Of a stretch of DNA of 64,000 nucleotides, positions 16,569-25,602 are shown one piece after another. Position 1 is the stretch's first letter. Each line of letters starts with the position of its first letter. This DNA is from Micavibrio sp. UBA2638 (GTDB lineage: Bacteria; Pseudomonadota; Alphaproteobacteria; Micavibrionales; Micavibrionaceae). Where the stretch lies: positions 24,243-88,242 of the forward strand of contig DENS01000006.1 of assembly GCA_002359735.1 (NCBI GenBank), written 5' to 3'. The notes under the pieces are model-generated. The model was not told the origin of the DNA. It did not search any database and saw nothing but the letters and a program-made list of their open reading frames with translations. Position numbers and translations under genes: made by a program.

Positions 16569-17792
16569 ATGAGCAACAAAAAAACAAGTGAACAATCACC
16601 GGATTATAATTTTTGCGCCATGCCTTTGGCGGCTTATGCCTGCCGGCCGGACCAATCGCGCGGCCGCATTTATGAAGAGCCGGAAAGCACCAATCGTAGC
16701 CCGTTTCAACGTGACCGCGACCGTATTATCCACACATCGGCCTTTCGCCGTTTGCGGTCCAAAACGCAGGTATTTGTCTATCATGAGGGCGATCATTACC
16801 GTACCCGCCTGACCCATACGCTGGAAGTGGCGCAGGTGACCCGCAGTCTGGCGCGCGCCCTGATGGTGAACGAGGATCTGGCCGAGACTATTGCGCTGGC
16901 GCATGATTTGGGCCATACCCCCTTTGCCCATATTGGTGAGGAATTCCTGAAGGAATGCATGAAGGATCTGGATGGTTTTGACCATAATGACCAGTCCTTG
17001 CGCGTTTTAACGACATTAGAGCGCCGTTATCCGGGCTGGAATGGGCTGAACCTGACCTGGGAAACGCTGGAAGGGGTGGTTAAGCACAATGGTCCTGTGA
17101 CGGGCCCGCTTCCCGTGACGCTAAAGGAGCTGCAAAGCCAGGTTGATTTGCAGATCCATACATATGCGTCTTTAGAGGCGCAGGTTGCCGCCATTTCCGA
17201 TGATATCGCCTATAATAACCATGATGTGGAAGACGGATTGCGGGCCGGTTTGTTTACACTGGATGATTTACAAAAAGTTCCCCTTCTGCGCGGTATTATC
17301 CGTAAGCTGCGCCAGGATATGCCTGAGACGGAGGAGCGCTACCTGATTTTTGAAACCATCCGCGAAATGATTGGCCGGATGGTGGCCGATGTTTTGGAGG
17401 AAACGCGTAAAAACCTTGCCGAAGTCAAGCCGCAAAGCCCCGATGATGTCCGTAATGCCGGTATGCAGATTGTGGCGTTTTCCGATGACATGCGTGAACA
17501 GGTTGATGAATTGCGCTCGTTCCTTTTTGATCGTATGTACCGCCATTACACGATTAACCGTATCTGGCTGAAGGTTGAAAAGATTGTGAATGATTTATTT
17601 CACGCCTTTACCACCAATTATCGTTTGTTGCCTGATCCATGGCAACGCCGCGTGGAAGAGGCGGGCGGAATGATCGATAATATCGCGCTGGCCCGTATTG
17701 TTGCCGATTATATTGCCGGAATGACCGACCGATATGCTTTGCGTGAGCATGAGCGTTTGTTTGATCTGTACTGGGATTTGCGCGGGGGATAA
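16569..17792 (+). CDS. dgt: dGTP triphosphohydrolase (dGTPase-like)
   Basis: An HD-domain enzyme that splits dGTP or other dNTPs into deoxynucleoside and triphosphate, helping set dNTP pools. The 407-residue product contains RTRLTHTLEVAQ, the metal-binding AHDLGHTPFAH, DHNDQS and ISDDIAYNNHD, all normal for the family. In most alphaproteobacteria argS follows directly; here the next gene is the SPOR protein, 112 bases on. Confidence 0.94.
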   Translation: MSNKKTSEQSPDYNFCAMPLAAYACRPDQSRGRIYEEPESTNRSPFQRDRDRIIHTSAFRRLRSKTQVFVYHEGDHYRTRLTHTLEVAQVTRSLARALMVNEDLAETIALAHDLGHTPFAHIGEEFLKECMKDLDGFDHNDQSLRVLTTLERRYPGWNGLNLTWETLEGVVKHNGPVTGPLPVTLKELQSQVDLQIHTYASLEAQVAAISDDIAYNNHDVEDGLRAGLFTLDDLQKVPLLRGIIRKLRQDMPETEERYLIFETIREMIGRMVADVLEETRKNLAEVKPQSPDDVRNAGMQIVAFSDDMREQVDELRSFLFDRMYRHYTINRIWLKVEKIVNDLFHAFTTNYRLLPDPWQRRVEEAGGMIDNIALARIVADYIAGMTDRYALREHERLFDLYWDLRGG

Positions 17793-17904
17793 ACCGTTGC
17801 GGATGGGGCGTTTTGACGCGCGTTTTGGTTTGCGTGAATAATATATGTGCATAACATGAGCGCTTGTCTTGACCGGTTGTTTGTATTTTTTCTAAATTCA
17901 AATC

Positions 17905-19188
17905 ATGCAACAAGGACAAGATTTCAGACGTTTTGGTTATAAGCCATTGCAAGGAACGCAATATACTCAATCACGCGTATCCGGGGCTGATTATTTTGAT
18001 CCGCAAACCGATAATAATATTTTAAAGCGTATCTCAGGAGGCATCATGGCCGGTTTATTCAATTCTCCCTTATTTTCCACTATTGGCGTTTTGGCCGCAG
18101 GGGGCGTATTCGCATTTGCGATATACAGTTTCTATCCGGATTCTGATAAGGCCGCCGAGGCCGTTCCGATTATAAAGGCAGAGGCCGTGCCAATTAAGAT
18201 TGAACCGGCCGATGCGGGCGGCATGGATATTCCGTTTCAGGATAGCACAATTTTTGATGCCGACCGTATGGCGGCTTCTGGCACCGGCAAGATTGAAAAC
18301 CTGCTGGAGCCTGTGTCCAATGAAGAGGATCAGGTCATGGATAAGGAGATATTGCTGGCCGAACAGGGTGAAAGCGCCGCGTCTTCGGAAATTGCCAATA
18401 TCACCGAAAGCCCGGCATTTAATCGTAAAAACGCCGAAGAGCAGAGCGCGGGCAATGTGAAGCAAAGCGATACCGCAGAAAAGGTTGCGGCAGAGGTGGT
18501 TAAAGAAGAAAAAGTGACAACCACACCGGCCAAAGCTGATGAAAGTCAGGCGGAACAAGTGGAGCAGGCAAAACAGGCAGACAAGAAACCTGCTGCGGTT
18601 GCCGCCGCACAAACAACAACCAGCCCGGCACCCAAGGCAAAGCCTGTGAAGAATATTCTGGCGGCAGAGCCTGAAGCTGAGGTAGAGAAAGCCCCTGCGC
18701 AAAAACTTGCGAATGAAAAGGCGCCTGCACAAAAGAAAGCAGCACAGGGGACACCGGCATTAAATGAAGCAGGACAATCGCCAGAGACACTCGCCTTTGT
18801 CCGCAGTGTTCTTGAGAAAAAAGACAATGAAAAGGTGCTAAATAGTGCGGCCACAACAGGGCAAGGTGTTGTGATTGAAAAATCTGCGGGCTCACCGGAA
18901 ACAATTGAGCCTGCCTCGGGTGTTGAGGGGCGCTACAGCGGTGCCAAAACACATTATGTGCAGCTGGCCAGCATTTCAGACCGCAGCCGCGCCGACGCGG
19001 AGTGGGTAAAGTTAAAATCAGCGATGAGCGCAATTCCCGGTAACGCCGATTACCGTGTTGAAGAGGCCAATCTTGCGCAAGGAACATTTTTCCGCATTCA
19101 GGCGGGGCCGTTCGCCGAAGCGCAAGCCAAAGATATTTGTGACGCCATTAAGGTACAAAAACCGGGCGGGTGCCTGGTCGTTCGCTAA
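17905..19188 (+). CDS. Membrane-anchored SPOR-domain protein
   Basis: A 427-residue cell-division-associated protein. About 50 cytosolic residues precede one membrane helix (about 55-75, LFSTIGVLAAGGVFAFAIYS). A long, low-complexity Ala/Lys/Glu/Pro linker follows in the periplasm. The C-terminal 80 residues form a SPOR domain (KTHYVQLASISDRSRAD ... FFRIQAGPF ... GGCLVVR), which binds denuded glycan strands at the septum. Its place just before nagZ-scpA-scpB matches other alphaproteobacteria. Confidence 0.88.
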   Translation: MQQGQDFRRFGYKPLQGTQYTQSRVSGADYFDPQTDNNILKRISGGIMAGLFNSPLFSTIGVLAAGGVFAFAIYSFYPDSDKAAEAVPIIKAEAVPIKIEPADAGGMDIPFQDSTIFDADRMAASGTGKIENLLEPVSNEEDQVMDKEILLAEQGESAASSEIANITESPAFNRKNAEEQSAGNVKQSDTAEKVAAEVVKEEKVTTTPAKADESQAEQVEQAKQADKKPAAVAAAQTTTSPAPKAKPVKNILAAEPEAEVEKAPAQKLANEKAPAQKKAAQGTPALNEAGQSPETLAFVRSVLEKKDNEKVLNSAATTGQGVVIEKSAGSPETIEPASGVEGRYSGAKTHYVQLASISDRSRADAEWVKLKSAMSAIPGNADYRVEEANLAQGTFFRIQAGPFAEAQAKDICDAIKVQKPGGCLVVR

Positions 19189-19283
19189 GCCGGCAGACAT
19201 AACCAATGGTGAGCGATGATTGGGCCTGATTGCCTGCCCAGGTTCATGCGGATGGGTTTTTGTGGACGGAAAAAGGACTATCA

Positions 19284-20285
19284 ATGAGCACATTATATGA
19301 TGTCGATGCCAATGCGCGCGCAGTTGTTTTTGGATTGTCAGGTACGTCCCTGAACGATGCCGAGCGGGCCTTCTTTCAGGAGGCTAATCCTTTTGGTTAT
19401 ATTTTGTTTAAACGTAATGTTGAGACGCCGGATCAGGTGCGGGCGCTGTGTGATAGTTTGCGTGACTTATCCGGGCGGAACTGCCCCATTTTGATTGATC
19501 AGGAAGGGGGGCGCGTTCAACGATTGAATACGCCGAATTGGCGCGCTTATCCAGACGCCAGATCCTTTGGTGAAAAGGCGGAACGCAGCCTTGATGAAGG
19601 GCTTGAGGCGCTGCGTTTTAATTCCTTGCAGATGATTGAAGATTTGAAAATTTGCGGGATCAATGTGAATTGTACCCCTGTGGCCGATGTATTGGCGCCG
19701 GAAACCCATGATGTTATTGGTGACCGGGCGTTTTCTTCCCGCGCCGATATTGTTTCCCGCATGGCTTTGTCCGTTTGTCGTCATTATCTGGCAAGCGGGG
19801 TGGTTCCCATTATGAAGCATATTCCGGGGCACGGACGGGCGGCCGCAGATTCGCACCTGGAATTGCCGGTCGTGGACGCGGAGGCACAAAGCCTTCAGGC
19901 CATTGACTTTAAACCTTTTGCGGATATTGCGGCCTCTGAAATCGGGGCGCAGGTATGGGCAATGAGCGCGCATGTCATATATAGCGCGTTCGATGCGGAA
20001 AAACCCGCAACGATATCCGCGTCTGTTATTGAGGATGTCATACGCGGAACAATTGGGTTTAACGGGGTCCTGATCTCGGATGATCTGGATATGAAGGCAC
20101 TTGCGTCATTTGGTGATCCGGCGGAAATGGCGGCAGAATCATTGCAAGCGGGGTGCGATTTAGCCCTGCATTGCAGCGGGAATATGGACGTCATGGCCAA
20201 AATTGCCGAAAAAACCCCAAAATTAGCCGGTTCTGCGTTGAAACGCTTGCAATCTGCGTCTGAATTTCGGAAATTGGCAGCATGA
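19284..20285 (+). CDS. nagZ: Beta-N-acetylhexosaminidase (glycoside hydrolase family 3)
   Basis: Cytosolic enzyme of peptidoglycan recycling that removes GlcNAc from anhydromuropeptides. The 333-residue product has IDQEGGRVQRL, the family-specific loop KHIPGHGRAAADSHLELP with its His and Asp, and the nucleophile Asp in LISDDLDMKAL (about D266). I choose the ATG at 19284, preceded by AAAAGGAC; the frame is open from 19230. It overlaps scpA by four bases (ATGA). Confidence 0.94.
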   Translation: MSTLYDVDANARAVVFGLSGTSLNDAERAFFQEANPFGYILFKRNVETPDQVRALCDSLRDLSGRNCPILIDQEGGRVQRLNTPNWRAYPDARSFGEKAERSLDEGLEALRFNSLQMIEDLKICGINVNCTPVADVLAPETHDVIGDRAFSSRADIVSRMALSVCRHYLASGVVPIMKHIPGHGRAAADSHLELPVVDAEAQSLQAIDFKPFADIAASEIGAQVWAMSAHVIYSAFDAEKPATISASVIEDVIRGTIGFNGVLISDDLDMKALASFGDPAEMAAESLQAGCDLALHCSGNMDVMAKIAEKTPKLAGSALKRLQSASEFRKLAA

Positions 20286-21163
20286 GCACAGAAGCCGTAA
20301 AATCAGACCAGCCTGAATTTCAGGAGGATCCGCCGCGCACCCCCCCGTCGCCTATTCATGAGGCCGATCAGTTATTGATCAATGTCGATGGTTATGAGGG
20401 GCCCATTGACGTGTTGCTGGATTTGGCGCGTAATCAAAAAGTTGATATTACCCAGATATCCATTTTGCAACTGGCGCGGCAGTATTTGTCTTTTATTGAG
20501 CGCGCGCAGGAGCTGAACCTGGAATTGGCCGCGGAATATCTGGTGATGGCGGCCTGGCTGGCCTATTTAAAATCGCGTTTGCTGTTGCCCAAAACGGAGG
20601 AAGGGGATGAGCCCAGCGCGCAGGAAATGGCCGAAGCCCTGCAATTCCAGCTACGCCGTTTGGAAGCCATGCAAAATTGCGCCGAAGCCTTAATGAACCG
20701 TCCGCAATTGGGGCAGGATGTTTTTACGCGGGGACGGCCCGAAGGGCTTGGGGTTGTAACGCATACGCGTTGGAATGTGACGCTGTATGATATGCTAAAG
20801 GCCTATGGTGATATTCAGCGCCGCGGTGATGATAGCCATTATGATTTGCCCGAATTTCATTTGATGAGTACGGAAGACGCGATGAGCCGCCTGACCCGTA
20901 TGTTGGGCAATCTGCCCCGTAAAGGTATGCATAGTGTCTGGACAACATTAGAGAGTTTCATGCCTGATGGGGTGAAGGATAAAATGTATGGGCGTTCGGC
21001 GCTGGCGTCGACCTTTACTGTGGGGCTGGAACTAGTTAAGCAGGGAAAGTTGGAAATAAAACAAGACGGAGCGTTTCGCCCCATATATATGCGTGGGCGT
21101 ATTGTGGAAGATGATGATGGCGGGGAAGACGCCCAAAATGAAAAGGACCGTAGCGATGAGTAA
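20282..21163 (+). CDS. scpA: Segregation and condensation protein A
   Basis: Kleisin subunit of the bacterial SMC condensin. The 293-residue product carries the diagnostic N-terminal block GYEGPIDVLLDLARNQKVDI, then EYLVMAAWLAYLKSRLLLP, and a C-terminal winged-helix region. It is translationally coupled to nagZ upstream (ATGA) and overlaps scpB downstream by eight bases. No smc gene is in the window. Confidence 0.95.
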   Translation: MSTEAVKSDQPEFQEDPPRTPPSPIHEADQLLINVDGYEGPIDVLLDLARNQKVDITQISILQLARQYLSFIERAQELNLELAAEYLVMAAWLAYLKSRLLLPKTEEGDEPSAQEMAEALQFQLRRLEAMQNCAEALMNRPQLGQDVFTRGRPEGLGVVTHTRWNVTLYDMLKAYGDIQRRGDDSHYDLPEFHLMSTEDAMSRLTRMLGNLPRKGMHSVWTTLESFMPDGVKDKMYGRSALASTFTVGLELVKQGKLEIKQDGAFRPIYMRGRIVEDDDGGEDAQNEKDRSDE

Positions 21164-21782
21164 AGAGCATAAAAGAATTTTAGAGGCGTTATTATTTGCC
21201 TCTCCTGAAGCGCTGAAGCCGCAGGAATTGCACGAGCGTATGCCGGACGGGGCTGATGTTGGGGCTTTGTTAAAGGCGTTGCAGGCCGATTATGCGGGGC
21301 GCGGTGTTGAGTTGATGAATATTGACGGGTATTGGGCTTTTCGTACGGCGGAAGATTTGGGCGAGGCCCTGAATCTGGAGAAAAATGTTCATAAGAAAAT
21401 GTCGAAGGCCGCATTGGAAACCTTGGCAATTGTGGCTTATCACCAGCCGGTAACCCGCGCGGAAATTGAAAACATACGGGGCGTTGCAACGCACCGGGGC
21501 ACGCTGGATGCGTTGATTGAGGCCGGTTGGGTCAAGCCAGGTCGCAGGCGCGAAACGCCGGGCCGTCCATTAACTTGGGTGACGACAACAGATTTCCTTG
21601 ATCAATTCTCGCTTTCTTCTATTATGGATTTGCCTGGTCTTGATGATTTGAAAGCCTCCGGCCTTCTGGATCGTCGTCCGGCAATTGACACATTACCGGC
21701 CGCCAATGATTTGTTTGCGCAAGTTGAGCGTGAAGAAGAATTGGCAGAGGAGCCGGATGACGAAAATATAATGGAAGGGTAA
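21156..21782 (+). CDS. scpB: Segregation and condensation protein B
   Basis: Winged-helix partner of ScpA and SMC in chromosome segregation. The 208-residue product has LEALLFASPEALKPQEL at the start and the core SKAALETLAIVAYHQPVTRAEIENIRG. The chosen ATG (21156) overlaps the scpA end; the open frame begins earlier at 21093 inside scpA, but that extension has no family support. Confidence 0.94.
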   Translation: MSKEHKRILEALLFASPEALKPQELHERMPDGADVGALLKALQADYAGRGVELMNIDGYWAFRTAEDLGEALNLEKNVHKKMSKAALETLAIVAYHQPVTRAEIENIRGVATHRGTLDALIEAGWVKPGRRRETPGRPLTWVTTTDFLDQFSLSSIMDLPGLDDLKASGLLDRRPAIDTLPAANDLFAQVEREEELAEEPDDENIMEG

Positions 21783-21786
21783 GCCT

Positions 21787-21972
21787 ATGGCACCGGGACT
21801 TTGGCAAATCGTAATCGTAATTCTTTTGGTGGTGGTTGTATTTGGGGCCGGGCGCGTCCCTGTCATTGCAGAAAACCTGGCCAAGGGCATTAAGTCGTTC
21901 AAAAAAGGGTTGAAGGATGAAGATGCCGACCAGAAATCTGTGTCCGATCAAACTGATAAGTCTGATAACTAA
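21787..21972 (+). CDS. tatA: Sec-independent translocase subunit TatA
   Basis: Small pore-forming subunit of the twin-arginine translocase. It has 61 residues: a short N-terminal helix (WQIVIVILLVVVVFGAGRVP, with the FG hinge) and an amphipathic helix (ENLAKGIKSFKKGL), then a short charged tail. It is shorter than many TatA proteins because the tail is reduced. It starts four bases after scpB. Confidence 0.93.
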   Translation: MAPGLWQIVIVILLVVVVFGAGRVPVIAENLAKGIKSFKKGLKDEDADQKSVSDQTDKSDN

Positions 21973-21994
21973 TCTTTAACACAAGGCGTTTTCC

Positions 21995-22330
21995 ATGCTG
22001 GATTTTGGCTGGAGTGAGCTGATTTTAATTATGGCACTGGCCGTATTGGTTATTGGCCCGAAAGAGTTGCCGGCAATGATGCTGGGGCTTGGCCGGTTGG
22101 TGCGCCGTTTGCAGTATGTCAAATATGCCTTTTCCCAGCAATTTGATGAATTTATGCACCATGCGGATATGGAGAACATGCGCAAAAGTGTGAATTTTGA
22201 AGAGGGTGATGCGCGGTTTGAAGATGCCGAAGACGATGAAGTGATGGCCAATCTTTCCGAAAGCGCCCCCAAATCAGGCCAGAGTCAGAACGAGAATGGG
22301 GTAAATGGCAAAACGGAAGGGGCAGAATGA
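21995..22330 (+). CDS. tatB: Sec-independent translocase subunit TatB
   Basis: A 111-residue subunit that works with TatC in substrate recognition. The start MLDFGWSELILIMALAVLVIG and the GPKELP hinge are typical of TatB, followed by an amphipathic helix and an acidic tail. It overlaps tatC by four bases (ATGA). Confidence 0.93.
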   Translation: MLDFGWSELILIMALAVLVIGPKELPAMMLGLGRLVRRLQYVKYAFSQQFDEFMHHADMENMRKSVNFEEGDARFEDAEDDEVMANLSESAPKSGQSQNENGVNGKTEGAE

Positions 22331-23178
22331 ACAAAAATGACCCGATAATGGCCCATAAGGCCGCCCTGAGCGGTGATGATGCGGCGGAGCCTGAGGGGGG
22401 GCGAGGCCGAGACCGAGACCGAGACGAGGAGCATCCTGCACGATCCAGCCTGATGGAGCATTTGCTGGAACTGCGCAAACGCTTGGTGTGGGTGATACTG
22501 ACCATGGTTATCGGCACAGCGATTTGCTTTGGTTTTGTGGAACAGATTTATGGTTTTCTGGTGGACCCATTGGCTGAGGCCATGGGCGGTGAGGGATCGC
22601 AGCGTTTGATTTATACCGGCCTGACCGAGGCTTTTTTTACCTATATGAAGGTTGCATTTTTTGCGGGGGTGTTCTTAACATTTCCTGTTTTGTTATCGCA
22701 AATATGGCTTTTTATCGCCCCCGGCCTTTATGCCAATGAGCGCCGCGCGTTTTTGCCTTTTTTGGCGGCTACGCCGGTTTTATTTTTTGCGGGCGGGGCC
22801 TGTGTTTATTATGTTGTTCTTCCGATGGCATGGCCTTTTTTCCTGAGTTTTCAAACCAGCGGGTCGGATACGGTTTTGCCCATTCAGCTGGAGGCGCGCG
22901 TGAGTGAATATCTGGATCTGATTATGACCCTGATTTTTGCCTTTGGTTTATGCTTTCAGTTGCCTGTGTTGTTGACCTTGCTGGGGCGCGCGGGCATGAT
23001 TACGGCGCAATGGCTGGTGCGTATGCGAAAATATGCGGTTATAGTTGTGTTTGTGTTGGCGGCCTTTTTAACCCCGCCTGACATCATATCGCAAGTTATG
23101 CTGGCTTTGCCGATATTGGCATTATATGAAATTTCGATCCTGTTGATCCGCATGAATGCACCGAAGAAAAATGTCTGA
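22327..23178 (+). CDS. tatC: Sec-independent translocase subunit TatC
   Basis: The six-helix receptor of the twin-arginine translocase. The 283-residue protein shows SSLMEHLLELRKRLV at the start of the conserved part, FFTYMKVAFFAGVFLTFPVL, and the LIMTLIFAFGLCFQLPVLL helix. The first 40 or so residues are a polar extension not needed by the family, containing a run RGRDRDRDEE encoded by a 6-base tandem repeat. Its 3' end overlaps the start of zapE. Confidence 0.95.
   Translation: MNKNDPIMAHKAALSGDDAAEPEGGRGRDRDRDEEHPARSSLMEHLLELRKRLVWVILTMVIGTAICFGFVEQIYGFLVDPLAEAMGGEGSQRLIYTGLTEAFFTYMKVAFFAGVFLTFPVLLSQIWLFIAPGLYANERRAFLPFLAATPVLFFAGGACVYYVVLPMAWPFFLSFQTSGSDTVLPIQLEARVSEYLDLIMTLIFAFGLCFQLPVLLTLLGRAGMITAQWLVRMRKYAVIVVFVLAAFLTPPDIISQVMLALPILALYEISILLIRMNAPKKNV
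22407..22424 (+). repeat. Three 6-bp direct repeats in the tatC 5' region
   Basis: CCGAGA occurs three times in a row and encodes the Arg-Asp alternation in the N-terminal extension of TatC. The unit length keeps the frame. Confidence 0.75.
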
Positions 23179-24292
23179 CATTCCGATAGAAAAATATCGT
23201 GCTCGCCTGAAACGGGGCGAATTACACCATGACGCCGAACAGGAAAAGGCGGTGCAGGCCTTGCAGAGATTGTATGATGAGCTGATGGAGGCCCACGAGG
23301 CCGCACCGGCCAATTTGTTTCAAAGAATAACCGGTCTTGGCCAAATGAAGCAGGCCGCGCCGCTTGGCGTTTATATGTATGGTGGCGTGGGGCGCGGTAA
23401 ATCGATGCTGATGGATTTGTTTTATTCCTGTCTGCCGGATGATATACGCAAAACCCGTGTGCATTTTCACAAATTTATGATCGATGTGCATGATTACATC
23501 CATTCCCGGCGGGAAAGTGATGGCATTCGTGAAGGGGTGGATGCGACTTTGCCGCTTTTGGCAGAACGGTTGGCGGAACGATCTCGCGTTATCTGTTTTG
23601 ACGAATTTCATGTGACTGATGTGGCTGATGCGATGATATTGGGACGCTTGTTTACCGCGCTTTTTGATCGCGGCGTCGTTGTTGTTGCCACCAGCAATTG
23701 GGAGCCTGATCGTTTATATGAAGGGGGGCTGCAACGGGATCGGTTTTTGCCGTTTATTGCCCTGCTGAAGAACAAGCTGGAGATTGTGCACCTGGATAGC
23801 CCGACCGATTACCGTACGCAGGTTCTGGCGCAGGAGGGCGTGTATTTTAGTCCGCTGGGCGGAAAAACAAAGGCGCGCGTGAATGAAGTGTTTCATCACT
23901 TAACGGACGGGGCAGAGGTTCATGCCGAGGACATTGACGTTAAGGGCCGGGTTATAAAGGTTGCGCAGGTTGCCAATGGCGCCGCGCGGTTTGGCTTTGC
24001 TCAGCTGTGTGAACAACCCTTGGGGGCCGAGGATTATTTGGCTCTCACGCAGCGTTACCGCATTATCTTCCTGGAGGGGATCCCGCGTCTGGGATATGAC
24101 CGCCGCAACGAGGCCAAACGTTTAATGACATTGATTGATGTGCTGTATGATGCCTCTGTCCATGTTGTCTTTCAAGCCGATGCCACGCCGGAAAACCTTT
24201 ATAACGGCCATGACCATTCATTTGAATTTGAACGGACGATTTCCCGCATAAATGAAATGCAATCCAAGGAATATGTGCAGCGCAACATCTAA
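23171..24292 (+). CDS. zapE: Cell division AAA ATPase ZapE (AFG1-like)
   Basis: A P-loop ATPase of the AFG1 family; E. coli ZapE acts at the Z-ring during constriction, mitochondrial AFG1 in protein quality control. The 373-residue product has Walker A GGVGRGKSML, Walker B VICFDEFHV and the sensor region VVATSNWEPD, and it ends with FEFERTISRINEM. I prefer the ATG at 23171 (purine-rich GAAGAAAA before it) to the one at 23156. It overlaps tatC; in many relatives serS follows tatC instead. Confidence 0.92.
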   Translation: MSDIPIEKYRARLKRGELHHDAEQEKAVQALQRLYDELMEAHEAAPANLFQRITGLGQMKQAAPLGVYMYGGVGRGKSMLMDLFYSCLPDDIRKTRVHFHKFMIDVHDYIHSRRESDGIREGVDATLPLLAERLAERSRVICFDEFHVTDVADAMILGRLFTALFDRGVVVVATSNWEPDRLYEGGLQRDRFLPFIALLKNKLEIVHLDSPTDYRTQVLAQEGVYFSPLGGKTKARVNEVFHHLTDGAEVHAEDIDVKGRVIKVAQVANGAARFGFAQLCEQPLGAEDYLALTQRYRIIFLEGIPRLGYDRRNEAKRLMTLIDVLYDASVHVVFQADATPENLYNGHDHSFEFERTISRINEMQSKEYVQRNI

Positions 24293-24366
24293 GACCTTTG
24301 CGCTTTATACTTTTTTTCGCTATTCTCCCTGAAAAAATAACAAGTATATGTAAACAGGGACGTAAA

Positions 24367-24915
24367 ATGGATGATGTAAATGCCCCGGAAGAGGTCTGGG
24401 ATGATTTTGTTAAGCATCTGAACGAAATAAACCAAACTCTTATGTTCTGCCCGCCTGAAGTGCGTTACGACTTGCAGCGTAATGTCATTGCCATGATTGA
24501 AGAGATGGCCGCGCAGCCGCCAATACATCCGCAAGTGATGCAATCTATTCATGATTTTGCTGAAACCATTGTGAATGGTTATGAAGGGGCAGGGCGCGTT
24601 CTTATTGGCCTGCGCCGGATCGCCGATCAGGCGGATTGCCCTGCCGAGGAGGTCGCGAATATTAAGATACTCGGTGATCTGGATAGCGTATTTGAACGCA
24701 ACGCCCGTACGGATCATTATTTGTTGGACCGTCAGTTGGCGGGGCGCAATTGCGCGGGAGAATTATACCTTACAGTATGGGGCGGTCTGGTTCTGGATTA
24801 TCTTGAGAAACAGGACACGTATGAATATGAATTCGGGCGGGACGCTGAAACCCAGGTGAAGAAGGGGCTCTCGGTCATTGAAAATGATAACGCGGCCGAG
24901 CCTGAGTTGCCGTAG
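24367..24915 (+). CDS. Hypothetical protein, acidic
   Basis: A 182-residue acidic, predicted all-helical cytosolic protein that I do not recognise. It has no signal peptide or membrane segment. The ATG at 24367 is preceded by AGGGACG, which decides the start over upstream in-frame codons. It follows zapE in the same direction and probably forms a loose unit with the next gene. Confidence 0.6.
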   Translation: MDDVNAPEEVWDDFVKHLNEINQTLMFCPPEVRYDLQRNVIAMIEEMAAQPPIHPQVMQSIHDFAETIVNGYEGAGRVLIGLRRIADQADCPAEEVANIKILGDLDSVFERNARTDHYLLDRQLAGRNCAGELYLTVWGGLVLDYLEKQDTYEYEFGRDAETQVKKGLSVIENDNAAEPELP

Positions 24916-24975
24916 GTATTTTATAAAAAATCATGCGGATAGGGGCCGGTAAACGTTAAGGCCATGGAGGTAAGT

Positions 24976-25512
24976 ATGAACTTTAAACCATTTCGAGGCT
25001 TTTTTAATAATTTTGCATCTGGGGTGATGCCGGTTAATCAGGAACGTTTGTCTGAGAAATTGCTTCGGGAATCGGCATCTTTGAAGGGGTTGCAAGGCAC
25101 GCAGCGCCGCCAATTGGTTGATGTATTGACCGGCGGCATGTTGCAATTGCTGGAAAGTAAAAAGGGGTTATCCGATACGGCGCGGGAGAATTTATATGTG
25201 GCCATGGATAATGTGATTGATGCGCTGGGGGATGAGCGTGCGTTGATCCATACTTATTTACGTCATGTCCGCCACCGCTTCGCCGGGGGGGAATATGATG
25301 CCGATATGGCTGCAAATCTTGCCTGGCGTTTTGCCCGTTTTATTCCCCAATCGGTGCCCAATAAAAATTTGATCGATTGGGAAAAGGGCGATAGACCGCC
25401 CCTGAATTGTCTTGGTCAGTTTATGTTGGAACGCATGGATGAACGGCTTGGCCGCGACATACCATCATTACGCGAACGCCTTGATACAAAACGGGTTTTG
25501 GTGCCGTTGTAG
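24976..25512 (+). CDS. Hypothetical protein, helical and basic at both ends
   Basis: A 178-residue soluble protein of unknown function. The ATG at 24976 has a good ribosome-binding site (GGAGGTAAG); an in-frame ATG at 24964 lies before that site. The sequence alternates helices with conserved-looking aromatic and basic residues (ALIHTYLRHVRHRFAGGEYD, LAWRFARFIPQ). No membrane segment or known motif is visible. Confidence 0.62.
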   Translation: MNFKPFRGFFNNFASGVMPVNQERLSEKLLRESASLKGLQGTQRRQLVDVLTGGMLQLLESKKGLSDTARENLYVAMDNVIDALGDERALIHTYLRHVRHRFAGGEYDADMAANLAWRFARFIPQSVPNKNLIDWEKGDRPPLNCLGQFMLERMDERLGRDIPSLRERLDTKRVLVPL

Positions 25513-25602
25513 GGGATGTTTCCTGTTTGGCGCGCGCGGTATTTCTTTTTAATTCTTCATTGAACCTAAATATTTTTGTGGCATTCTTATGGGTTGAAAG
25601 AC

